From JAYQUR01 sp038133505 (GTDB lineage: Bacteria > Pseudomonadota > Alphaproteobacteria > MPNO01 > UBA830): 21,716 bases of DNA. This document shows positions 16,001 to 21,716 of this stretch, piece by piece. The DNA is taken from the NCBI GenBank assembly GCA_038133505.1, contig JAYPTI010000038.1:1-21716 (forward strand), in the 5' to 3' direction. The translations under genes and the position numbers were made by a program. A model generated the notes under the pieces. It worked only from the letters and a program-made list of their open reading frames with translations, ran no database searches and was not told the origin of the DNA. Numbering within the stretch: position 1 is the stretch's first letter; every line of letters begins with the position of its first letter.

Positions 16001-16031
16001 TTACTTCTCCGGTCGGCCGTTCGGGCCGCGG

Positions 16032-16640
16032 TCAGGCGTCGACGCGGTCCTCGCGGGCGGGGACGCGCTTATGCAGATCGCCGTAGAACTCCTCGACCGG
16101 CATGAAGCCCGGCGCCTCGCGGCACATCTTCTCGGTGATCTCCATCAGGTCGTCCTCGTCCATGTTGAAGTCCATGGGCTTTAGGAACGGCTGGGTAACG
16201 TACCACGGGCTGTCGGCGAAGAATTCGATGCCGTTGCCCTCCGGGTCGGTCGCGTACATCGTCCAGCAGATACCGTGCGTGCCGGTCATAATCTTGGTGT
16301 CCGGGCGTTCGCGCTGGATGCGCTGGTACATGGCGCGCAGGTCGGCGAGGGATTCCAGCCGGAAAGCCATGTGATGGATCACGCCGCCGGCGCCTTTGAC
16401 GATGGTGTTCGTCGGCACGTCGTCGGGCCGGCCTTCGACGAGAAACACCTGGTGATGCTCCTCCGGGTCGAGCGTCATGAAGATCATGGTGACGCCGGCG
16501 CCCGTCATGCCGCCGTCGGTCCGCTCGAAACCGATGACGCGGGTGTAGAAGTCCTCCATCATCTCGATGTCCTTGACGACCAGCCCCATGTGGCTGAAGC
16601 GGGCCGTAATCTTCTTGTCCGTCGCTGTCTCGGCAGCCAT
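16032..16640 (-). CDS. VOC-superfamily (type I extradiol dioxygenase-like) protein
   Basis: This 202-residue protein starts at the ATG at 16640, chosen over an in-frame start at 16682 because GGGAGGAAA lies just upstream. Its fold shows paired beta-alpha-beta units with the metal triad of VOC enzymes: His17 (FSHMGLVV), His90 (HHMAFRL) and Glu139 (DPEGNGIEFF). These bind Fe(II), Mn(II) or another divalent metal. Catechol 2,3-dioxygenase-type ring cleavage, glyoxalase-type isomerisation and lyase chemistry are all known in this superfamily. The length is nearer single-module VOC proteins, with a C-terminal tail of about 50 residues. As first gene of the minus operon it may be a second ring-cleaving enzyme beside LigAB. 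It diverges from the thiolase-like gene. Confidence 0.82.
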   Translation of the reverse strand: MAAETATDKKITARFSHMGLVVKDIEMMEDFYTRVIGFERTDGGMTGAGVTMIFMTLDPEEHHQVFLVEGRPDDVPTNTIVKGAGGVIHHMAFRLESLADLRAMYQRIQRERPDTKIMTGTHGICWTMYATDPEGNGIEFFADSPWYVTQPFLKPMDFNMDEDDLMEITEKMCREAPGFMPVEEFYGDLHKRVPAREDRVDA

Positions 16641-16686
16641 GGCTTTCCTCCCGGGAAAATATCGGGCCATATTCTGTGTCACGGGC

Positions 16687-16706
16687 GGGCGAAGATCAAT
16701 TCGCCC
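16687..16706. promoter_or_regulatory. inverted repeat between VOC and thiolase-like genes
   Basis: Perfect 7-bp arms GGGCGAA and TTCGCCC with a six-base spacer lie between the divergent VOC and thiolase-like genes. The spacing equals that of the repeat at 8840-8859, although the sequence differs. It is a candidate operator for the two divergent units. Confidence 0.4.
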
Positions 16707-16738
16707 CAGGCAAAAGAACCCGCAAGGAAGGGGGAGAG

Positions 16739-17923
16739 GTGAGCGAGAAGAACTTCCTGTCGGGACGGGACGTCGCGATCGCGGCCTATGCCGAAACGCC
16801 GATCCTGCGGCGATCCGGGCAGTCGCCCTACGAGCTCGCCGCGGCGGCGCTCGAGGAAATCCTGATCAAGTGCGATCTCGAGCCGTCGGACATCGACGGG
16901 CTCGCGACCAACGTGCCGCATTCGGAATCCACGAACCAGTATTACACGCCCTATCTCTGCGACTATCTCGGCGTGACGCCGCGCTGGATGGACGTGAGCG
17001 ACCACGGCGGCGGCTCGGCGCTCGCCGGCGTGTCGCGCGCCGCGATGGCGATCCAGGCGGGCCTGTGCGAGACCGCCGTCGTCGTCTGCGCCGACGCGCC
17101 GACGACCGCGTGGAACGCGAAGAACGGCGGCTACCGCGTCGATTTCTGGGACCCGACCGGCATCCAGGGCCCGCCCGGCGGCTTCGGTCTGCTGATGACG
17201 CGCTACGCCGCGCAGTACGACCTCAAGCCCGAGGGACTCGGCAAGCTCGCGGTCGCGCAGCGCGAGGGCGCGACCCTCAACGAGCTCGCCTGCGAGACGC
17301 TGCGGACGCCGATCACCGTCCAGGACTATCTCGACTCCCGGATGATCTCGTCTCCCATTCGCCTGCTCGACTGCGTGATGTTCTGCGACGGCGCGGCGGC
17401 GGTGCTGCTGACCAGCGCCGGGCGCGCGAGGGATATGGGCGACGGGCCGCCCGTCTTTCCGGCGTCTTACGGCGAGATCGTCAATTACGACGGCGCCAAC
17501 CAGACGCCCGACGTCACCGAGACGGGATTCAGGGTCATCGGGCCGGAGATCCTGGAAAACGCGGGCCTCGCCGTCGGTGACGTCCGCATGTTCCATCCCT
17601 ACGACGATTTCCTGATCGCCGAGGCGATCCAGCTGGAGCAGTTCGGCTGGTGCGGGCCGGGCGAGGGGACGCATTTCCTGATGGAGACCGACGTGAGTTT
17701 CCGCGGGACGCTGCCGATCAACACCGGCGGCGGCCAGATCTCGGCCGGCCAGATCGGCCTCGCGTCGGGGATGACCAACCTCGTGGAAGCCGTGCGCCAG
17801 ATGCGCGGCGAGGCCGGTGCGCGCCAGTTCGCCGACGCGTCCAACGCGGTGGTGACCGGCATCGGCGTCATCACCTACGGCCGCAGCTGGAAGGTCAGCA
17901 ACGGGATGGCATTGGTGCTTTAG
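16739..17923 (+). CDS. thiolase-like (SCP-x family) protein with altered catalytic residues
   Basis: This 394-residue protein was given the GTG at 16739, just after GGAAGGGGGAGAG; an in-frame GTG at 16676 is less likely. The thiolase fold shows DHGGGSALAGVSRAAMAI (88-105), a CDGAAAVLL block near 220 and NTGGGQISAGQIG near the C-terminus. In true thiolases these places hold the nucleophilic Cys and the His of GHP; here they are Gly and Gln. Such thiolase-like proteins usually pair with a DUF35 OB-fold protein, absent here. A CoA-ester condensing or cleaving role, an aldolase-like activity or a scaffold are possible. It diverges from the VOC dioxygenase and probably belongs to the same pathway. 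Confidence 0.85.
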   Translation: MSEKNFLSGRDVAIAAYAETPILRRSGQSPYELAAAALEEILIKCDLEPSDIDGLATNVPHSESTNQYYTPYLCDYLGVTPRWMDVSDHGGGSALAGVSRAAMAIQAGLCETAVVVCADAPTTAWNAKNGGYRVDFWDPTGIQGPPGGFGLLMTRYAAQYDLKPEGLGKLAVAQREGATLNELACETLRTPITVQDYLDSRMISSPIRLLDCVMFCDGAAAVLLTSAGRARDMGDGPPVFPASYGEIVNYDGANQTPDVTETGFRVIGPEILENAGLAVGDVRMFHPYDDFLIAEAIQLEQFGWCGPGEGTHFLMETDVSFRGTLPINTGGGQISAGQIGLASGMTNLVEAVRQMRGEAGARQFADASNAVVTGIGVITYGRSWKVSNGMALVL

Positions 17924-17973
17924 TCCCGGTTTCGGGGCGGCCGGATCGTTCGTATCGGCAGGCTGTCCCCGCG

Positions 17974-18438
17974 TCAGGAAAATCCCACATACTGCCTGAG
18001 GGTCGACAATGCGCGTTCGCGCGATGCTTCGGGGACCGATGCGGCGAAGTAACCGACGTGAAAGGCGACAGCGTCATCGATCCGATGCAGGGCCGCGACG
18101 GCCTCGTCCGTCAGCCGTATGAGAGTTGCCCGTTGATCTTTCGGATCGGGGGATCGTTGCGCCCAACCCTCGTTCACGAGTTCCCGGACGAGACTGGAGG
18201 CGAACGCAGGGCTGATATCGAGCCGTTCCGCAAGCTGGCTTACCCTGAGCTGCGAGTTCGGGCTGCCGTATATCTGGATCATCGCCTGATGCTTCAACGG
18301 ATCGATTCCCTGCGCGCGGGCCTGTTCCTCCGCGATGCGGAAAACCCGCCGCAGGATATGGCGGGCTTCCGCGACGTTCCTGAAATAGGCGTGCCGATCC
18401 GACTTTTCGCGTTGCTGGGGTTTCTTCTCGCGCGCCAT
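17974..18438 (-). CDS. MarR-family transcriptional regulator
   Basis: This 154-residue protein starts at the ATG at 18438 (GGAAGACAGG upstream). A longer open frame to 18813 runs over the neighbouring gene and is rejected. After a basic N-terminus (MAREKKPQQREKSDRHAYF) come the dimerisation helices. The winged helix follows: LRVSQLAERLDISPAFASSLVRELVNEGW as helix-turn-helix, then RSPDPKDQRATLIRLTD as the wing. MarR proteins are dimeric repressors released by phenolic ligands. The gene diverges from the flavin monooxygenase, and a perfect palindrome lies 66 bases upstream of its start, next to the monooxygenase start. It very likely represses that gene and perhaps itself. Confidence 0.93.
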   Translation of the reverse strand: MAREKKPQQREKSDRHAYFRNVAEARHILRRVFRIAEEQARAQGIDPLKHQAMIQIYGSPNSQLRVSQLAERLDISPAFASSLVRELVNEGWAQRSPDPKDQRATLIRLTDEAVAALHRIDDAVAFHVGYFAASVPEASRERALSTLRQYVGFS

Positions 18439-18504
18439 CGCACCGACCTGTCTTCCGGAAAGCCGATCATAGCCGATTTTCGCCGTGCCATATGAATAAG
18501 TTGA

Positions 18505-18526
18505 ATATGTTAGTAGACTAACATAT
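18505..18526. promoter_or_regulatory. 22-bp palindrome, probable MarR operator
   Basis: Arms ATATGTTAG and CTAACATAT are perfect 9-bp complements around the spacer TAGA. The AT-rich element stands out from GC-rich surroundings and matches the length and symmetry of MarR-family operators. It abuts an ATG at 18527 that has no ribosome binding site. Confidence 0.85.
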
Positions 18527-18556
18527 ATGACCCCGAAGCATTTTACGGAGGCGAAC

Positions 18557-19789
18557 GTGGCAAAGACATACCAGGTACTCGTTTCGGGCGGCGGTCCGGT
18601 CGGTCTCATCTGCGCATACGCGCTGGCCAAGGAGGGCGTGGCGGTAACCGTGCTGGACGAGAATCCCGAACTGCAGGACGATCCGCGCGCGGCCACGACC
18701 CACCCTGCGACGCTGGAGGTGCTGGCCACGCTCGGCGTGATCGACGACGTCATCGAGCAGGGGCTGCTGTCGCGAACCTTCGAATTCTGGGACAGGCCGA
18801 CCGGCGAGCGCATCGCCGTTTTCGATCACGCGCTCCTCGAGGACGACACGGCGTACCCATTCGTGATCCAGTGCGAGCAGTTCAAGCTGTCGAAGATCGT
18901 CTACGCGCGATTGCAGCAGTTCGACAATGCGACCGTGCTGTTCAACCACCGGGTGACGGATCTGAAGCAGGATGCCGACCGGGTATCGGTGACGGTCGAG
19001 ACGCCGGACGGCGATCGCGAATTCTCCGGCGACTACCTGATCGGCGCGGACGGCGGGCGCAGCGTGGTACGCAAGACGGCGGGGATCGAGTTCGAGGGCT
19101 TTACCTGGCCCGAACGGTTTCTGGTGCTGTCTACGACCTTCGATTTCGAGAGGGAACGCGGCATGTCGTACCGAAACTACATCGCCGACCCGGACGAATG
19201 GTGCAACTGCTTCAAGGTGCCGGGCAACAGCCCGCAAGGCCTGTGGCGACTTGTCTTTCCCGCCGATCCGAACGCCGCGGAATCCGCGCTGCTCTCCGAC
19301 GACTTCGTGCAGAACCAGATGCAGAAGTTCTTCCGGCGCGACGAGCCCTACGACATCGTGCACCGGAACCTCTACAACGTGCATCAGCGTGTCGCGAAGA
19401 CGTTCAGACAGGGCCGCATCCTGCTTGCCGGCGATTCCGCGCATGTGAACAACTCGATCGGCGGCATGGGGCTGAACGGCGGCATTCAGGACGCGATGAA
19501 CCTTACCGAAAAGCTTTGCCGGGTCATCGACGGCGACGATACCGGCCGGCTACTCGACCTCTACGACCATCAGCGCCGTACCTACGCGGTCGACTTCGTG
19601 CAGGAGCAGACCATCGAGAACAAGAAGCGGCTCGAGGCGAAGGACGCCGCTGCGCGGGCGAAGAACCTCCAGAACCTGCGCGACATCGCGGCCGATCCAA
19701 AACGGCATCGCGAGTTCCTGCTGCGCACGTCAATGATCGCGGCGATGCGTCGGGCAGAGGAAATGACACTCCCCGACGTGGCGGCGTAG
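18557..19789 (+). CDS. class A FAD-dependent aromatic monooxygenase (MhpA/PheA-like)
   Basis: This 410-residue protein was given the GTG at 18557, preceded by ACGGAGG at ideal spacing. An in-frame ATG at 18527 abuts the operator palindrome and has no binding site. FAD motifs are complete: GGGPVG at residues 11-16 (GxGxxG), the DG motif in LIGADGGRSVVRK, and LAGDSAHVNNSIGGMGLNGG with Asp293 (GD motif). These enzymes hydroxylate phenols or phenylpropionates with NAD(P)H and O2, and some remove ring halides during hydroxylation. The usual C-terminal thioredoxin-like domain of phenol hydroxylases is absent; the length fits short forms. It is controlled in all likelihood by the divergent MarR gene. 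Confidence 0.9.
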   Translation: MAKTYQVLVSGGGPVGLICAYALAKEGVAVTVLDENPELQDDPRAATTHPATLEVLATLGVIDDVIEQGLLSRTFEFWDRPTGERIAVFDHALLEDDTAYPFVIQCEQFKLSKIVYARLQQFDNATVLFNHRVTDLKQDADRVSVTVETPDGDREFSGDYLIGADGGRSVVRKTAGIEFEGFTWPERFLVLSTTFDFERERGMSYRNYIADPDEWCNCFKVPGNSPQGLWRLVFPADPNAAESALLSDDFVQNQMQKFFRRDEPYDIVHRNLYNVHQRVAKTFRQGRILLAGDSAHVNNSIGGMGLNGGIQDAMNLTEKLCRVIDGDDTGRLLDLYDHQRRTYAVDFVQEQTIENKKRLEAKDAAARAKNLQNLRDIAADPKRHREFLLRTSMIAAMRRAEEMTLPDVAA

Positions 19790-19819
19790 CGGGCGGGAAT
19801 ACGCCGCCCGAACCGAAAA

Positions 19820-19847
19820 CGGCGGGCGCGGTTTCCCGCGCCCGCCG
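19820..19847. terminator. bidirectional rho-independent terminator
   Basis: A perfect 12-bp G+C stem with a TTTC loop lies between the convergent monooxygenase and seleno-peroxiredoxin genes. On the minus strand the stem is followed by TTTT, so it serves the peroxiredoxin transcript best. On the plus strand the tail is ATTCT. Confidence 0.85.
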
Positions 19848-19871
19848 ATTCTAAGGCTCTTCCGCGTCGCG

Positions 19872-20342
19872 CTATTTGCGCGATTCGTAGAAGGTCACCA
19901 GCTTGACGACATCCCCGGCTTCCAGGCGGCCCAAGGGACCGTCGGCGTAGCTCGACGCGACAACATTGTTGTTCTCGTCCAGGATGAATTCTGACGGCTG
20001 GATGATGCTGCGGCGGTCTTCCCACCACGAACCCAGCGCATCCGCGATATCGCGGGTGACTTCGAACCCGACCGGGAAGTTGACCTCGTCGGCCACTTCC
20101 TTCGCCTTGTCTTCCGGGTCGACGCTGGCTGCGACGACCGAAACACCGAGCTTGTCGAGTTCAGCCTTGTGTTCTGCAAAGCCGACCAACTGCCGGCGGC
20201 AGAAGGGTCACCAATGACCCCGGTAGAACAGGATGACCTTGTACTTGCTGTCGAGGCCACCCGGAAGGTCCAGCGTGCCCCCGCCGACGGTCTTGATCGT
20301 CAGGCTGGGAAACGCGGCGCCTATCCCAAGTTTTTCGGACAT
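19872..20342 (-). CDS. selenocysteine-containing peroxiredoxin (AhpC/TSA family), TGA read as Sec
   Basis: The ATG at 20342 has an excellent AAGGAGG site. Reading gives 44 residues (MSEKLGIGAAFPSLTIKTVG ... VILFYRGHW), then TGA at 20210-20208, then PFCRRQLVGFAEHKAEL and on to a TAG at 19872, with no other interruption. The total is 156 residues with selenocysteine at 45. Cysteine-containing relatives read FYRGHWCPFC at this point, so TGA replaces exactly the peroxidatic Cys and leaves a UxxC pair (Sec45, Cys48). The TSA fold continues with VVAASVDPEDKAKEVADEV and DGPLGRLEAGDVV. Peroxiredoxins reduce hydroperoxides in the cytosol; Sec forms such as PrxU of Peptoclostridium acidaminophilum use UxxC. 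A fitting hairpin follows the TGA and tRNA-Sec lies 138 bases upstream. A pseudogene is unlikely given the intact remainder. Confidence 0.93.
20172..20204 (-). promoter_or_regulatory. probable bacterial SECIS hairpin
   Basis: Starting four bases after the TGA, the RNA can pair UUCUGC with GCAGAA (6 bp) and GCCG with CGGC (4 bp), leaving a nine-base loop that starts with G. Small bulges (one C against three U) separate the stems. Bacterial SECIS elements are coding-region hairpins just after UGA with a G early in the apical loop; this fits, with the loop near the short end of the usual distance. Confidence 0.75.
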
Positions 20343-20480
20343 ACGTCCTCCTTTTCTTCGAGATGCCGGTCCACCCGAAGGTGGGCCGACACCCGAACTA
20401 TGCGGAAGCGCGGACGGCGGCGCAATGGCCCCGCCGATCACATCTGCGCAAAACTCTTGTTCGGCGGCGTTCGGGAAATC

Positions 20481-20576
20481 TGGCGGAAAAGAGTGGGAGT
20501 CGAACCCACCAGGGACGTCTCACGCCCCTCACCGGTTTTGAAGACCGGGCGCCCCACCGGGGTGCGATTCTCTTCC
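20481..20576 (-). tRNA. selC: tRNA-Sec (anticodon UCA)
   Basis: This 96-base gene including encoded CCA has all the hallmarks of selenocysteine tRNA. The acceptor stem is 8 bp (GGAAGAGA with TCTTTTCC, one G-U) and the discriminator is G. The T-arm is GTGGG-TTCGACT-CCCAC. The anticodon stem CCGGT/ACCGG closes the loop CTTCAAA with TCA at 20541-20539. The variable arm is long, with a 7-bp stem (GGGGCGT/ACGTCCC) and a three-base loop. The same layout and CTTCAAA loop occur in E. coli selC. It decodes UGA with SelB and lies upstream of the seleno-peroxiredoxin on the same strand, so both may share a transcript. selA, selB and selD are not in the window. Confidence 0.97.
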
Positions 20577-20588
20577 GACCGAGCGCGA

Positions 20589-20618
20589 AAACTAGCAGAC
20601 GGCGTGCGCGGGCGGCAA
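20589..20618 (-). promoter_or_regulatory. candidate selC promoter
   Basis: On the minus strand, TTGCCG (20618-20613) and TAGTTT (20594-20589, with TG extension) are 18 bases apart. This would start transcription near 20582, just before the tRNA 5' end at 20576. Spacing and position support it; the -10 is a weak match. Confidence 0.4.
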
Positions 20619-20710
20619 CGCCGCGCGAGGAAAAGTGATGAAGAACTGATGGTCGCGCCCTCCCGATAATGGTGTGCGGGCGCGCCCGCGCCTGCTAGTT
20701 TCCGCCGGTC

Positions 20711-21625
20711 GTGAGTGACCGTCCCTTCATCCTCGAAACCTATCGCGGTTACGGCGCGCGCGGTCGCGCCGTCCTGTGCGGGCGCATCTACCGCGAACCG
20801 GCCCGCCGGTCCGCATATCTGCGCCGCCTCGCGCGGCGGGGCGTCGGCGATATTGCGGTAATGGGCGTGTTCGGCGGCATCGAGGCGCAGGCCCGCACCG
20901 ATCGCGACGGCTATTTCCGGCTCGTCTGGGAATCGCTCGACGACGGCCTGACCGGTTGGCAGGACGTCTCGCTAAACGCCGCCGGGACGCAGGCTTCGGG
21001 CGAGGTGCATCTGCGCGGTGCGGCCAGCCGGTTCGTCGTGATCAGCGACATCGACGACACCGTGATGGTCACCGGCGTTGCCAACAAGGCGGCGATGTAC
21101 TGGCGGCTGTTCCTTCAGTCACCCGACAGCCGCCGCGTGTTTCCCGGCGTGCCCGGTTTCTACCGCGCGCTGCGCGACGGCGCGGGCGGCGCCGAGGACA
21201 ACCCCGTCCTGTTCGTCTCGCGCGGACCGTGGAGCATCTACGACGTGCTTTCCGGTTTCTTCGCGGATCGGGGTGTCGCCGACCGGCCGATCCTGCTTCT
21301 GCGCGAATGGGGGCTGACGCTGCAGAGCCCGATGCCGCGCCGCGCGCGCGCCCACAAGCGCGAGCTGATCGACGAGATAATGTCGGTCTACGGCGATGCT
21401 GACTACGTGCTGATCGGCGACAACGGCCAGCGCGATCCGGCGCTTTATGCCGAGATCGTGGCGTCGAATCCGGGGCGGATCCGCGCCGTCTATATCCGCG
21501 ACGTCGCCGGGACCGGCAGGGCCGATCCACTGCGCGACGTGCCGTTCGTCGTCAGCGCCGAGACGGGCGACATGCTGCGGCACGCTGCGGACGCCGGGCT
21601 GATCGCTGACGTCAGTCCCCGCTGA
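20711..21625 (+). CDS. App1-type (DUF2183) HAD-like phosphatase
   Basis: This 304-residue protein is read from the GTG at 20711; no clear ribosome binding site precedes it. An N-terminal beta-rich region (GRAVLCGRIYREP, QARTDRDGYFRL) is followed at 112-117 by SDIDDT, a DxDxT motif with Asp113 and Asp115. VSRGPWSIYDVLSGFF, ILLLREWGL and LIGDNGQRDP complete the App1 catalytic (DUF2183) signature. Yeast App1 is a phosphatidate phosphatase. Bacterial members are poorly characterised and act as phosphatases by inference. No signal peptide is seen. It diverges from selC and is the last gene before a long hairpin; it has no evident link to the catabolic island. Confidence 0.88.
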   Translation: MSDRPFILETYRGYGARGRAVLCGRIYREPARRSAYLRRLARRGVGDIAVMGVFGGIEAQARTDRDGYFRLVWESLDDGLTGWQDVSLNAAGTQASGEVHLRGAASRFVVISDIDDTVMVTGVANKAAMYWRLFLQSPDSRRVFPGVPGFYRALRDGAGGAEDNPVLFVSRGPWSIYDVLSGFFADRGVADRPILLLREWGLTLQSPMPRRARAHKRELIDEIMSVYGDADYVLIGDNGQRDPALYAEIVASNPGRIRAVYIRDVAGTGRADPLRDVPFVVSAETGDMLRHAADAGLIADVSPR

Positions 21626-21649
21626 AGCAAATTCATCTTAGGCGGCACC

Positions 21650-21716
21650 GGCCCGCTCCCCCCCCCGGCCACCCATGAGGAACCTGGCGTTGGGTGGCCG
21701 GGAGGGGGAGCGGGCC
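21650..21716. repeat. long imperfect hairpin (26-bp stem) at the window end
   Basis: Bases 21650-21675 pair with 21691-21716 with a single mismatch, around a 15-base loop. It follows the phosphatase gene by 24 bases and may end its transcript, although no T-run is visible before the window stops. The GGCCACCCA/TGGGTGGCC core is also typical of dispersed extragenic palindromes in alphaproteobacteria, so it may be such an element. Confidence 0.8.

Noticed and set aside
19872..20189. A separate 105-residue peroxiredoxin fragment, or a pseudogene broken by a stop
   Set aside because: The frame joins perfectly through the TGA at the peroxidatic Cys position, a hairpin follows, and tRNA-Sec is adjacent; selenocysteine explains all of it.
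20233..20669. Plus-strand open frames of about 90-170 residues over 20169-20669
   Set aside because: They cross the tRNA-Sec gene and the start of the peroxiredoxin on the other strand and show no protein signature.
1..21716. CRISPR arrays, insertion sequences, integrases or attachment sites
   Set aside because: No repeated spacer structure, transposase or recombinase motif was seen anywhere in the window.

Overview
The window is GC-rich, densely packed bacterial DNA. Gene content (YghU-type GST, LigAB-type dioxygenase, Pht5-like decarboxylases, Rieske oxygenases, selenocysteine machinery) fits an environmental alphaproteobacterium or close relative. That placement is inferred from GC content, gene style and families, not from a marker gene. 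No phage, insertion sequence or CRISPR is visible.

Positions 1-18000 form an aromatic-compound catabolic island of several opposed transcription units. Left end: two YCII-family genes (minus; the outer one is cut by the window edge), divergent from a plus-strand operon of amidohydrolase, LigA-like, LigB-like and MetE-like genes (685-3967). Next come a Rieske oxygenase (minus) divergent from a YghU-type glutathione transferase (plus). A minus-strand operon then encodes a FAH-family hydrolase, a nitroreductase and an aldo/keto reductase (8839-6287). Divergent from it is a plus-strand pair: a cytosolic, cobalamin-type reductive dehalogenase (RdhA) and a ketopantoate-reductase-like enzyme (8946-12140). 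A five-gene minus-strand operon (16640-12147) encodes a VOC dioxygenase, a class II aldolase-type decarboxylase, two tandem 4,5-dihydroxyphthalate-decarboxylase-like paralogues and a VanA-like Rieske oxygenase. A thiolase-like gene diverges from it. Together these suggest dehalogenation, hydroxylation or demethylation, decarboxylation, extradiol ring cleavage and hydrolysis of a (halo)aromatic acid. The actual substrate cannot be read from the sequence.

Positions 17974-19789 hold a MarR regulator and a class A flavin monooxygenase, divergent around a perfect 22-bp palindrome that looks like the MarR operator.

The most striking locus is 19872-20576 on the minus strand. A tRNA with anticodon UCA, an 8-bp acceptor stem and a long variable arm (selC, tRNA-Sec) lies just upstream of a peroxiredoxin gene. 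That gene has an in-frame TGA exactly where the peroxidatic cysteine belongs (U-P-F-C), followed by a hairpin suited to a bacterial SECIS element. It is a selenocysteine peroxiredoxin that ordinary gene calling would truncate or call a pseudogene. An App1-type (DUF2183) phosphatase gene and a long 26-bp-stem hairpin close the window.
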